Shown here piece by piece: positions 33,197 to 40,855 of a DNA stretch of 40,855 nucleotides. Where the stretch lies: the NCBI GenBank assembly GCA_964532405.1, contig CAZHIC010000022.1, positions 1 through 40,855 of the forward strand. Reading direction: 5' to 3'. This DNA is from PALSA-1006 sp964532405. Lineage in GTDB: Bacteria > Pseudomonadota > Gammaproteobacteria > Burkholderiales > Gallionellaceae. The translations under genes were made by a program, and so were the position numbers. Under the pieces are notes generated by a model. That model had not been told where the DNA came from, ran no database searches, and worked only from the letters and a program-made list of their open reading frames with translations. The first letter of the stretch is position 1; each line of letters opens with the position of its first letter.

Positions 33197-35317
33197 TCAA
33201 TTAAGATTCAAGCTGTCTTTCAAAATCTTCGGCGTAATGAAAATCAACAGCTCTTTCTTGGCCTCAGTCTTGTTGTTATTTTTAAACAACCAACCGATAA
33301 CCCATAAATCGCCCAGCAGCGGCACTTTCGATTCCGATTCTGTCGTGTCTTGAGTATAAACACCGCCGATCACCACGGTCCCCCCGTTTTCAACCAGCAC
33401 CGTGGTGGTAACCTGTTTGTTGTTGATGCTCGGCACGCCTCCAAAAGAGTTCCCGACGGTGTCCTGCTTTACGTCCAGCGTCATTGTCACTTTATCGTCC
33501 GGCGTGATCTTGGGCGTCACCACCAGACTCAAAGTTGCGTCTTTGAACGCTATCGAGGGCCCGGTTGTTGCGCTTCCTGCCACAGCATAAGGTATTTGCA
33601 CTCCGGACTTTATCGTTGCCGCCATAGAGTCCCCCGTCATAACGCGCGGGCTGGCAATCGACTTGGTCGTCCCATCAAGCTCCGATGCGGTCAACTCCAT
33701 AGTCAGCGTTTTGGTAGCCAAGCTATCAAATAACGACAACGACATACCGCCCGTCCCCGATGAAGATCCCGGCAAATTGACATTTGCGTTATTTATTTGC
33801 CCGCTAATTCCGCTCCCCCCAATTTGGGCTCCGCCTCCAGCCGTTACCGCCGGGCCTTGCCACCCTAAACGTCCGCCCAATGTGCGGTTGAACGACTTCG
33901 TAGCCTCTACAAACCGGGCTTCAATCAACACTTGGCGCACGGGGACATCAAGCTTCTTGATAATTTCCCGGACTTGCGCCAAACGGGAAAGTGTCGCGGT
34001 GATATACAAAGTGTTCGTGCGGGTATCAAAAGCGATTGCTTCGTTTTTGTTTGCTGTTGCCCCTCTGGTCGAATCGGTGGAAGCCTCCCCTGCATCGGCA
34101 GTTGACGGATTATGATAGCCCGCCAACACCGTTTTAACATCTCCCACCTTCGCATAACTCAACGGGAATGACTCCGTCTGCACCGGTTCCAGCTGACTGA
34201 TCACCCGTTGCGTCGTCAATGCATCTTTTTGACGCGCGGCAATCTCATCGCGCGGCGCAACCATGATGACGTTACCCTCTTTTTGCTGCAACAGCCCGCG
34301 CGTATCGAGAATGATCTGCAACGCCTGATCCCACGGCACCTCTTTCAAACGCAACGTCAGACTGCCGCTGACCGTATCGCTGATCACCATATTGAGATTG
34401 GTAAAATCGGCAATCACATTCAACGCCTCACGCGTCGAAATATTCTGGAAATTCAAACTCAGCTTTTCACCTGCATAAGCCGCGTGGCTAGATTTAACCA
34501 ATTTGTTGGAATCTTCCACAACCGGTTTTACTTCAATGATAAATTTGTTGTCGGTTTGATAAGCCGCGTACTCCCACGTGCCTTTGGGTTCAATCACCAA
34601 ACGGACACTCTCTCCCTGCGCAAACGCATCGATCAATTGCACGGGCGTGCCAAAATCCACGACATCCAATTTGCGCTGCAAATTCGCAGGTAGATTTGTT
34701 TTTGCAAAATCAACCACCAAAGTTTTACCTTGCTGTTTGATGTCAATGCCCACATTAGCATCTGACAGGTCTATCTGAACGCGTCCCTCGCCATTTTTGC
34801 CGCGTCTGAAATCAACATCGCGCAAGCTATGTGCCTGCGTGCCCGGCTTCGCCTCGGCAAAACGCGCTGTAGTCACTGGCTCTGCACTGCCCGTTGGCAC
34901 TTTGCTCTGTAGCGTAATGAGCAGATTATTTCCATCTATCTGGGTGTCATAACTCAGCATTTGACTGAGATTCACAACCAGCCGCGTACGGCTTCCCGCC
35001 TGAACGACATTGACAGTGCGCAGATCGCCCTCGCCGAATTCCTGGGTCGATTTGCCCAATCCATTCTCTGTGTTCGGGAAATCAAAAGCGATACGCGGCG
35101 GAGTGTTGATCGTGAATGCTGCGGGCTGGTTCGCCAGTGCCTTTTTCAGACCCACTTTAAGCACCAGTTTTCCTTCCGCAGCAGGGCTGGCAGTAAGCGA
35201 CAAAATGCTATTCGTGTCACCTCCAGCTAGCTCTGCATGTGCGCCAACAGCCCATATTGAAAGGGCAACAATAGCTATTCGAAGGATACTTCGGGCTGGG
35301 GTAATAAACTGTCTCAT
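33197..35317 (-). CDS. pilQ: Type IV pilus secretin PilQ
   Basis: A 706-residue outer-membrane secretin through which the pilus exits. In order: signal peptide (ends VGAHA), AMIN domains that bind peptidoglycan (about 30-250), a secretin/TonB N-domain with LNFQNISTREALNVIADFTN (about 290-310), an N1 domain, and the C-terminal secretin pore with GVQIPYAVAG and LVVTPKITPDD. The last conserved residues are KKELLIFITPKILKD. Full length. It is the last gene of pilMNOPQ and is followed by a terminator. Confidence 0.95.
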   Translation of the reverse strand: MRQFITPARSILRIAIVALSIWAVGAHAELAGGDTNSILSLTASPAAEGKLVLKVGLKKALANQPAAFTINTPPRIAFDFPNTENGLGKSTQEFGEGDLRTVNVVQAGSRTRLVVNLSQMLSYDTQIDGNNLLITLQSKVPTGSAEPVTTARFAEAKPGTQAHSLRDVDFRRGKNGEGRVQIDLSDANVGIDIKQQGKTLVVDFAKTNLPANLQRKLDVVDFGTPVQLIDAFAQGESVRLVIEPKGTWEYAAYQTDNKFIIEVKPVVEDSNKLVKSSHAAYAGEKLSLNFQNISTREALNVIADFTNLNMVISDTVSGSLTLRLKEVPWDQALQIILDTRGLLQQKEGNVIMVAPRDEIAARQKDALTTQRVISQLEPVQTESFPLSYAKVGDVKTVLAGYHNPSTADAGEASTDSTRGATANKNEAIAFDTRTNTLYITATLSRLAQVREIIKKLDVPVRQVLIEARFVEATKSFNRTLGGRLGWQGPAVTAGGGAQIGGSGISGQINNANVNLPGSSSGTGGMSLSLFDSLATKTLTMELTASELDGTTKSIASPRVMTGDSMAATIKSGVQIPYAVAGSATTGPSIAFKDATLSLVVTPKITPDDKVTMTLDVKQDTVGNSFGGVPSINNKQVTTTVLVENGGTVVIGGVYTQDTTESESKVPLLGDLWVIGWLFKNNNKTEAKKELLIFITPKILKDSLNLN

Positions 35318-35329
35318 ATTTACTCCTGA

Positions 35330-35842
35330 TTACTCTACCAACTGTAAACTGCTTTCGCGCTCTGACCAATCGCCAGCACCATCTTGCGCCATCTCTTTTA
35401 TTTTCATCTCGGTATCGGTTATCGAGATGATCTGTCCAAAATTGAGGCCGACATAGTTGCCCGCTTTGACGCGATGCAGCTTGCCATCGGAAGAGCGTAT
35501 GACCGCGTATCCTATTCTGCCTTGTTGTAAGTAACCGACCATTTTCAGGCTTTCCAATGGAAACTCCTCCAGCTCTTCTTTGGGACGATCAAGGTCAGGC
35601 TGGTTCTGTCCGGCACGGCTGGCATTCTTCAAATCGGTCTTGCGCGGCTTGAACGGGTCTTGTATCGCCGTAGAATTGTCGTAGCTGAACGGCTCATACG
35701 GTTTTATTTCGGGAGGAGGTTCCACTTTTCCGCGCATATCAGTGCCTGCATTCTTTACAAAATCGCGCAAGTCCTGAAATTCATCGCCCCCGCATCCTGC
35801 CAACATCAAAGACGCGCACATCATCACGTAAGCGGCTCTCAT
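35330..35842 (-). CDS. pilP: Type IV pilus inner-membrane lipoprotein PilP
   Basis: A 170-residue lipoprotein. The lipobox LMLAGC puts the acylated cysteine at residue 17. The C-terminal beta-domain (LESLKMVGYLQQGRIGYAVI, VKAGNYVGLNFGQI) is the PilP fold that contacts PilQ and the PilN-PilO pair. The ATG overlaps pilO by four bases (35839-35842). It is 12 bp from pilQ. Confidence 0.93.
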   Translation of the reverse strand: MRAAYVMMCASLMLAGCGGDEFQDLRDFVKNAGTDMRGKVEPPPEIKPYEPFSYDNSTAIQDPFKPRKTDLKNASRAGQNQPDLDRPKEELEEFPLESLKMVGYLQQGRIGYAVIRSSDGKLHRVKAGNYVGLNFGQIISITDTEMKIKEMAQDGAGDWSERESSLQLVE

Positions 35843-36462
35843 TTCTTGGCTCCCGTTTTCTTCTGGGCGGCCAACTCATCTTCATCCAGATAACGGTAGG
35901 TTTTTGCTATCGCATCCATGCTCAACACTCCGCCCGCACCAGGGGTAATGCCAATTTCGTTCAATGTAACGATTCGCGGCAATTGGGAAATGTCGCTGCT
36001 GAATTTTCCCAGATCGTCATAGTTTCCGGTCACTTTAATTGTAATCGGCTGCTCGGTGAACACCCCCGTAGCCACTTCCGCTCCCGGACGAAACAAGTCA
36101 AACTGTAACCCGCGTCCCAAGCCCGCCTGGTTGATATCGGTCAACAGCGCATCCATTTCGGATTTGCTCGGTAACTGTTTCAATAAAGCACCAAATGACT
36201 GCTGGGTTTCCAGCAGTTGCTTTTTGATGATATCCAGATTGATAGCCTCTTTTTTCTTAGCCAAAAAGGTATCCCGCAGTTGCGACTCTTCGTGCTTGAT
36301 GCCCTGCAAACTTTCCCATTGCCCTTGCCAGTCAGCCACCGCACCGACTGCCACAACGGCAACAAATATCGCCAGAAACGCCCCTATCTTGATGAGCCAC
36401 GGCCAACTTCCCGGGGTCTTGGGGTCAACATTCTTTAACTCTTCCAACAGATTCATAGCCAT
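35839..36462 (-). CDS. pilO: Type IV pilus alignment protein PilO
   Basis: A 207-residue inner-membrane protein with one membrane helix (about 25-45), a periplasmic coiled coil (about 55-95) and a ferredoxin-like core (PITIKVTGNYDDLGKFSSDI). It pairs with PilN and links PilM to PilP and PilQ. ATG at 36462 is three bases after the pilN stop. Lys-rich C-terminus KKTGAKK. Confidence 0.93.
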   Translation of the reverse strand: MAMNLLEELKNVDPKTPGSWPWLIKIGAFLAIFVAVVAVGAVADWQGQWESLQGIKHEESQLRDTFLAKKKEAINLDIIKKQLLETQQSFGALLKQLPSKSEMDALLTDINQAGLGRGLQFDLFRPGAEVATGVFTEQPITIKVTGNYDDLGKFSSDISQLPRIVTLNEIGITPGAGGVLSMDAIAKTYRYLDEDELAAQKKTGAKK

Positions 36463-36465
36463 CCC

Positions 36466-37056
36466 TTAGTTCTTGCCGACTAGCTTGGCTGGAGGGGTTG
36501 CCGGTGCTGCCGCCTCTTGCTTGGTCAAGTTAAAATTCAGAGAAAACTCGTTCAATCGCCCCCCGGCAGTTGCTGAAGCATGTATTTCCACCAGTGTTGG
36601 AGAATCCAGCCATGGAGAGTCCTCGATTGCGCGCATCAACGTTGAAACTCGTGCATTCGATTGTGCATATCCGATCAGACTGATTTTATTTCCGGTTTGC
36701 TTAATACTTCTCAAATACACGCCGTCCGGCAATATGCGCAACATTTGATCCATCAGGTGAACAACGTCCGAACGCGTACTTTGCAGGTTTTCGACAACGG
36801 TTTTGCGGGCCAACAAAGATTGGGTTTGTTCGCGCAATTTTTTGATTTCAGCAATCTGTTTATCGAGCACGACAATTTCTTGTTTCAGAAATTCATTCCG
36901 GCGCTCCTGATTTGAAATCCGCGCGCTGATCCACGCATGCACAAGGCCAACGATCAATATTCCCAACACCAGAGAGATGCCGCTAAGAATAATAAACTGT
37001 AATTGTCGCGTACGGCGTTTTTCGGCGCGATGGGGCAGCAGGTTTACGCGTATCAT
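36466..37056 (-). CDS. pilN: Type IV pilus alignment protein PilN
   Basis: A 196-residue inner-membrane protein. The cytoplasmic N-terminus MIRVNLLPHRAEKRR contains the NLLP motif that binds PilM; a membrane helix (about 18-42), coiled coil and periplasmic core follow. It overlaps pilM by four bases (37053-37056), indicating coupling. Confidence 0.94.
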   Translation of the reverse strand: MIRVNLLPHRAEKRRTRQLQFIILSGISLVLGILIVGLVHAWISARISNQERRNEFLKQEIVVLDKQIAEIKKLREQTQSLLARKTVVENLQSTRSDVVHLMDQMLRILPDGVYLRSIKQTGNKISLIGYAQSNARVSTLMRAIEDSPWLDSPTLVEIHASATAGGRLNEFSLNFNLTKQEAAAPATPPAKLVGKN

Positions 37057-38153
37057 GATGGGTCAAACCTCCGCATGGCCAGACCGCAGGCAATCATCAG
37101 TGCGGGCGCATCCATTTGAAGTTGCCGGGGTTTGATCCGGCTCGACAGCGTCATTTGCGCAAAAGGATTTGCCACCAGCGTACTCACTTGTGTGCGCGTC
37201 GCAACGGCATCATCCAAACCCGACAAGGATGCACACCCCCCGGCCAGCACAATATAATTCACTTCATTAAACTGTGTGGAAGTAAAAAAGAACTGCAACG
37301 CCCGCGTTACTTCCGTTGCCACGTTCTCCCGGAAAGGAGTCAGAATCTCGCTTTCATAATTATCGGGCAACCCGCCATTTCGCTTGGCCACCTCGGCATC
37401 CTCGGCAGACAGGCCGAACGCGCTCTGGATCAGTTGCGTCAATTGCGCTCCCCCTATCTGCTGGTCGCGCATATAAACCGATTGCCCGTTACGCAGCACA
37501 TTCACGTTCATCACATTTGCGCCAATGTCTACCAGCGCGATGCACTGATCTGTCGCGCCTCCCGGCAACTGGGCACGAACTTGCTCAAATGCCGCCTCGG
37601 CAGCATACGGCTCGACATCGACAACAATTGTTTTTAAGCCGGCTGCCTGCGCTGTGGCCACGCGATCTTCCACATTCCCTTTGCGCGATGCGGCCAACAG
37701 CACCTCAATTTCTTCCGGGTTGGTAGGCGAAGGACCTATTACTTGAAAATCCAGATTAACTTCCTCAAGCGCGAAAGGAATGTACTGGTTAGCTTCCGAT
37801 TCGACTTGATTCTCCAGCTCGTTTTCGCGCAAGCCGCTTGGCAACAATATCTTTTTGCTAATCACGGCTGCGGCCGGCAAAGCAAGGCTGACATTTTTAA
37901 TTCGTGACCCCATTCGTTTCCATGCTTGACGCAAAGCATCGGAAACAGCATCCAAGTTGTTGATATTGCCATCCGTCACTGCATCTTGCGGCAACGGCTC
38001 TATCGTATAACGTTCCACTACATAACCAGACTTCTTGGGCGCTTCGCTTAATTCCACCATCTTGACTGAGGACGAGCTTATATCCACCCCGATCATAGGT
38101 GGCGTAGACGTCTGCAAGAAATCTAGTTGAATATCGAAATTTCCTTTAATCAT
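37053..38153 (-). CDS. pilM: Type IV pilus actin-like protein PilM
   Basis: A 366-residue cytoplasmic actin-fold protein that binds ATP and the PilN tail. Motifs include MIGVDISSSSVKMVEL (phosphate 1), LVDIGANVMNVNVL (phosphate 2) and the adenosine-site VLAGGCASLSGLDD. It opens the pilMNOPQ operon. ATG at 38153 lacks a strong ribosome binding site; AAAGGAAA lies just inside the gene, so a non-ATG start a few codons later cannot be excluded. A candidate promoter lies at 38190-38218. Confidence 0.93.
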   Translation of the reverse strand: MIKGNFDIQLDFLQTSTPPMIGVDISSSSVKMVELSEAPKKSGYVVERYTIEPLPQDAVTDGNINNLDAVSDALRQAWKRMGSRIKNVSLALPAAAVISKKILLPSGLRENELENQVESEANQYIPFALEEVNLDFQVIGPSPTNPEEIEVLLAASRKGNVEDRVATAQAAGLKTIVVDVEPYAAEAAFEQVRAQLPGGATDQCIALVDIGANVMNVNVLRNGQSVYMRDQQIGGAQLTQLIQSAFGLSAEDAEVAKRNGGLPDNYESEILTPFRENVATEVTRALQFFFTSTQFNEVNYIVLAGGCASLSGLDDAVATRTQVSTLVANPFAQMTLSSRIKPRQLQMDAPALMIACGLAMRRFDPS

Positions 38154-38189
38154 AGGCTGGTTAGAGCTTTTTCGTACAAAGTGGATTAA

Positions 38190-38218
38190 ATCCTAGCAAT
38201 AACATCCAACGCTGTAAA
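38190..38218 (-). promoter_or_regulatory. Candidate promoter of pilMNOPQ
   Basis: Minus strand -35 TTTACA (38213-38218), 17-bp spacer, -10 TAGGAT (38190-38195), 37 bp upstream of the pilM start. Moderate match to sigma-70 consensus. Confidence 0.45.
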
Positions 38219-38300
38219 GTTTTTTCTTCAACGCCTGTTTTTCTTCAGCGTGGAAATCGGCGCGATTGACAGCTGCATTCAAAACACGGAAACTGCCGCC

Positions 38301-38350
38301 TGTGCCGATTTGATTCAGCTTGCGGGGCACGTTAAACATACCAGCTAAAG
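38301..38350 (+). promoter_or_regulatory. SAM-II-like riboswitch aptamer upstream of metX
   Basis: The layout matches the SAM-II class. Stem P1 is GTGCC (38302-38306) with GGCAC (38326-38330). A loop starts with GATTT, GTTAAA follows P1, and AGCTAAAG (38343-38350) forms the pseudoknot side. AGCT at 38317-38320 can pair with AGCT at 38343-38346. SAM-II elements repress methionine synthesis genes when S-adenosylmethionine is plentiful, and metX is a classical target. A weak -35 TTGACA lies at 38266-38271. Confidence 0.72.
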
Positions 38351-38355
38351 CGAGT

Positions 38356-38390
38356 AAACCCGCTCTAGCCCCAAGCTGAACGGGTTTTTT
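38356..38390 (+). terminator. Riboswitch-controlled terminator before metX
   Basis: AAACCCG (38356-38362) pairs with CGGGTTT (38381-38387), followed by a T-run to 38390. A competing hairpin, GCTA (38344-38347) with TAGC (38366-38369) plus AGCG (38349-38352) with CGCT (38361-38364), would break both the aptamer and the terminator. Bound SAM should thus allow termination and its absence should allow read-through. Confidence 0.7.
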
Positions 38391-38405
38391 GTTTTAGGGG
38401 CATCA

Positions 38406-39539
38406 GTGATTTCTTCGGTAGGTATTGTCAGCGCGCAGCGCGCACAGTTCGACACCCCGCTGCAATTTAAAAGCGGCGCGGTGTTGCCGCGTTACGAGCT
38501 GGTGTATGAAACGTATGGCACGCTGAATGCGGATAAATCCAACGCCATTCTGATTTGTCATGCGCTGTCAGGCCATCATCATGTCGCCGGATATTATGCC
38601 GATGAACCCAAAAATGTGGGCTGGTGGGACAACATGGTCGGCCCCGGCAAACCCATCGACACCGACAAATTTTTCGTGATCGGCCTGAACAATCTCGGCG
38701 GCTGTCATGGCTCCACCGGCCCCATCAGCATCAGCTCCGAGACTGGCAAACCCTATGGTTCCAGCTTTCCCGTCATCACGGTAGAAGACTGGGTGGAATC
38801 GCAAGCGCGCCTCGCCGACCGCCTCGGCATTCAACAATTCGCCGCAATCATCGGCGGCAGCCTCGGCGGCATGCAGGCCTTGCAATGGTCGCTAGCTTAC
38901 CCCGAGCGCGTGCGCCATGTGCTGGCCATCGCCAGCGCACCGCGCCTCACCGCACAAAACATCGCATTCAACGATGTGGCGCGCAACGCCATCCTGACCG
39001 ATCCGGATTTTCATGGCGGCGATTACTATGCGCACGGCGTGGTGCCGACACGCGGTCTGCGTCTGGCACGCATGCTGGGACACATCACTTATTTGTCCGA
39101 CAATGCGATGGCGGACAAATTCGGGCGCGAATTGCGCGCCGAGAAATTCAATTACGGTTTCGATGTTGAATTTGAAATCGAGTCATATCTGCGCTATCAG
39201 GGCGACAAATTCGCCGCGTATTTCGATGCCAACACCTATTTGCTGATGACCAAAGCACTGGACTACTTCGATCCCGCCCTTGCTTGCGCCGGTGATTTGA
39301 ATAAAGCCTTCGCAGCGGCACGCGCCGATTTTTTAGTGGTGTCGTTCACCACGGATTGGCGTTTTTCGCCGGAGCGTTCGCGCGAAATTGTGCGACCATT
39401 GCTGCATAACCACCGCAACGTGAGCTACGCGGAAATCACCTCCACACACGGGCACGATTCTTTCCTGATGTCCGATCCGCACTATCTCGATGTGATGTAT
39501 GCCTATCTCAACAACGTTCATCGGGAGTGCGCCGCATGA
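38406..39539 (+). CDS. metX: Homoserine O-acyltransferase
   Basis: A 377-residue alpha/beta-hydrolase that acylates homoserine in the first committed step of methionine synthesis (acetyl, or succinyl as in some proteobacteria). The nucleophile elbow is GGSLGGMQALQW, and the late motifs are FTTDWRFSP (Asp) and STHGHDSFL (His). The oxyanion region is ALSGHHHVAG. The start is GTG at 38406, with AGGGG six bases upstream. Its stop overlaps metW by four bases. The riboswitch upstream controls it. Confidence 0.95.
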   Translation: MISSVGIVSAQRAQFDTPLQFKSGAVLPRYELVYETYGTLNADKSNAILICHALSGHHHVAGYYADEPKNVGWWDNMVGPGKPIDTDKFFVIGLNNLGGCHGSTGPISISSETGKPYGSSFPVITVEDWVESQARLADRLGIQQFAAIIGGSLGGMQALQWSLAYPERVRHVLAIASAPRLTAQNIAFNDVARNAILTDPDFHGGDYYAHGVVPTRGLRLARMLGHITYLSDNAMADKFGRELRAEKFNYGFDVEFEIESYLRYQGDKFAAYFDANTYLLMTKALDYFDPALACAGDLNKAFAAARADFLVVSFTTDWRFSPERSREIVRPLLHNHRNVSYAEITSTHGHDSFLMSDPHYLDVMYAYLNNVHRECAA

Positions 39540-40144
39540 ATACTCACGCAATGCTCACCGCAACCCGCCCCGACTTCGCCGCCATCGCCGCATGGATACC
39601 CCAGGGAGCGTCGGTACTCGACCTCGGCTGCGGTGACGGCAGCCTGCTGCAATATTTAAAAAGCGAACGCGATGTGCGCGGCTACGGCGTTGAAATTAGC
39701 GATGCCGGAATTATTGCCTGCATCCAAAATGGCGTGAACGTTATCCAGAACGATTTGGATTCCGGCCTATCCGATTTTGAATCCAATTCTTTCGACTACG
39801 TCATCCTTTCGCAAACGCTACAGGCTACGCGCCACACCGAACCGTTAATACAGGAAATGTTGCGCGTCGGACGCGAAGGTATCGTCAGCTTCCCCAATTT
39901 TGGCTACTGGAAGAATCGTCTGGATGTACTCTTCGGCAACATGCCGATCTCAAAAGAGTTGCCCTATCAGTGGTACGACACGCCCAACGTGCACCTGTGT
40001 ACATTCCATGACTTTGAGGAATTGTGCGCAACGCTGAAAGTACAAATCCTCGAACGCCGCGTGATGACCGGCGACAGCCAAATTAACCTGCTGCCCAATT
40101 TGTTTGGCAGCATGGCTGCGTACCGTTTCCAGCGCGGTTTATGA
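39536..40144 (+). CDS. metW: Methionine biosynthesis protein MetW (methyltransferase fold)
   Basis: A 202-residue SAM-dependent methyltransferase-like protein found beside metX in most betaproteobacteria; some MetX enzymes need MetW for activity. The SAM-binding motif is VLDLGCGDGSLLQYL, then GYGVEISDAGI, and a downstream YVILSQTLQATR. ATG at 39536 overlaps the metX stop (ATGA), so translation is coupled. Full length. Confidence 0.95.
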   Translation: MNTHAMLTATRPDFAAIAAWIPQGASVLDLGCGDGSLLQYLKSERDVRGYGVEISDAGIIACIQNGVNVIQNDLDSGLSDFESNSFDYVILSQTLQATRHTEPLIQEMLRVGREGIVSFPNFGYWKNRLDVLFGNMPISKELPYQWYDTPNVHLCTFHDFEELCATLKVQILERRVMTGDSQINLLPNLFGSMAAYRFQRGL

Positions 40145-40458
40145 ACCTATTCCGCAGGAGCGGGCCGTGCCGGTGGTGGTGTATTTGCAGCATCGGGGGC
40201 GAGGATCATTTCTCGGTGTTGCGCGGGATTTCTGCGACACAGGTGCAGTTGGCCGACCCTTCGTGGGGCAACCGGATTTACTCCAAGGCGCAATTTCTGG
40301 CGATGTGGGAAACGCGCGAAGATGAAAAACTGAAAGGTAAAATCTTGCTGGTGTTGCCGCAGAGGGCGGGGACTATTGCGCAACACGCGGACTTTTTTGC
40401 ACCGCCAGAGTCCAGCAGTTTGGGTATTGAGATATTGACGGATCGGCGCAACCGCTGA
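40145..40458 (+). pseudogene. Decayed C39-type peptidase gene
   Basis: Starting right after the metW stop, one frame reads ERAVPVVVYLQHRG. Near 40195-40205 the reading shifts to another frame with DHFSVLRGISATQVQLADPS, then WGNRIYSKAQFLAMWETR and LKGKILLVLPQ. Together they make the second half of a C39 peptidase with the catalytic His (DHFSVLRG) and Asp (LADPS) regions. The N-terminal part with the catalytic cysteine is missing and the halves are out of frame, so it is a pseudogene. As an open frame it runs from 40141 (ATG overlapping the metW stop) to 40458. Such peptidases stand next to beta-barrel proteins in functional-amyloid (Fap) loci, by recall. Confidence 0.7.
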
Positions 40459-40479
40459 CAGAGATTGTGAGCGCAAGCC

Positions 40480-40509
40480 AAGGGTGGGCACGCAGTTGCG
40501 CCCACCCTT
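40480..40509 (+). terminator. Hairpin after the C39 remnant
   Basis: AAGGGTGGGC (40480-40489) pairs with GCCCACCCTT (40500-40509) across ten bases. It has only a short T-tract but a strong stem, and probably ends metX-metW transcription. Confidence 0.7.
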
Positions 40510-40586
40510 GTTACTAACGCTCCGCTAACGCAGCCTTAACGCAGCCAGTATTAAGATTGGAATAAATCACACCAAGAAAATTGTTA

Positions 40587-40855
40587 ATGCTTATTCGTTC
40601 AATGCGTATCGCGCTACTTGGCGCACTTGGATTTTTACCCGTCACTGCCTTTGCCGACCTTCCCTTAACCGTTGAGGGCATGCTCTCCGCGCAAAATAAA
40701 TGGCGCGCCGAGCTGGGCATCAACTATGCCAATCTCGAACAACGGGGCGTGAGCACGGGTCAATCTATCGCGGTGCAAGTTGCCCCGGCACAATTTGTGT
40801 TGACCTTCCCTCGGTTTTTCGTCTTCCAACGGGCGGGTTTCATGCTACCAGTTTT
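40587..40855 (+). CDS. Secreted, possible outer-membrane protein, truncated by window end
   Basis: The open frame starts at ATG 40587 and runs off the end (about 89 codons). It begins with a signal peptide (MRIALLGALGFLPVTAFA from the second methionine), then LPLTVEGMLSAQNKWRAELG and INYANLEQRGVSTGQ, an amphipathic beta-strand pattern typical of outer-membrane barrels. It follows the C39 peptidase remnant, a pairing I recall from other genomes. The last visible residues look odd (FVLTFPRFFVFQRAG), so a frameshift is possible. Upstream, 40510-40586 holds nothing I can identify. Confidence 0.6.
   Translation, partial: MLIRSMRIALLGALGFLPVTAFADLPLTVEGMLSAQNKWRAELGINYANLEQRGVSTGQSIAVQVAPAQFVLTFPRFFVFQRAGFMLPV

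Overview
The window looks like a chromosomal segment of a betaproteobacterium, most likely of the Nitrosomonadales (Gallionella/Sideroxydans-like). The basis is gene content and order: a pilMNOPQ, aroK/aroB, dgt block, gltBD, hemE and priA in one direction, a metX-metW pair, and betaproteobacterial protein sequences throughout. The assignment rests on recall of gene order, not on a search. Almost every gene from 1 to 38.15 kb lies on the minus strand; direction switches at the riboswitch-controlled metX-metW operon. No rRNA, tRNA or CRISPR array was seen.

Region 1 (1-6.5 kb) is accessory-like. It starts inside argS, which carries an in-frame, hairpin-rich insertion. A secreted hypothetical protein follows, then a small island of toxin-antitoxin genes: an orphan hicB-like gene beside the 3' scrap of a lost yhaV toxin gene, a vapB-vapC pair between two near-identical 17-bp direct repeats, a frameshifted hicB-like gene containing four 13-bp tandem repeats, and an intact prlF-yhaV pair with a 20-bp palindromic operator in its promoter. 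A NYN-domain putative nuclease, a fragment of an FAD-linked oxidase and a short Rossmann-fold protein complete it.

Region 2 (6.6-18.8 kb) is mostly housekeeping: a membrane c-type haem protein, priA, hemE, gltD, gltB, then a luciferase-like monooxygenase with an ArsR-type regulator. Between hemE and priA lies a gene-free stretch with three perfect DnaA boxes within 35 bp, AT-rich DNA and a perfect match to the IHF consensus. This is the most unusual signal in the window. gltB carries an in-frame palindromic repeat.

Region 3 (18.8-38.2 kb) holds a membrane/spermidine-synthase-like/TPR fusion protein, a Lys/Asp-rich secreted protein of unknown function, and two type IV pilus operons: pilE-like, fimT, pilV, pilW, pilX, pilY1 (minor pilins and tip adhesin) and pilM-N-O-P-Q (alignment complex and secretin). 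Between these two operons lie dgt and a single reading frame that fuses shikimate kinase to 3-dehydroquinate synthase.

Region 4 (38.2-40.9 kb) is the plus-strand methionine operon metX-metW, preceded by a SAM-II-like riboswitch with a terminator and a competing hairpin. It is followed by a decayed C39-type peptidase gene and the start of a secreted, probably outer-membrane, protein cut by the window end.
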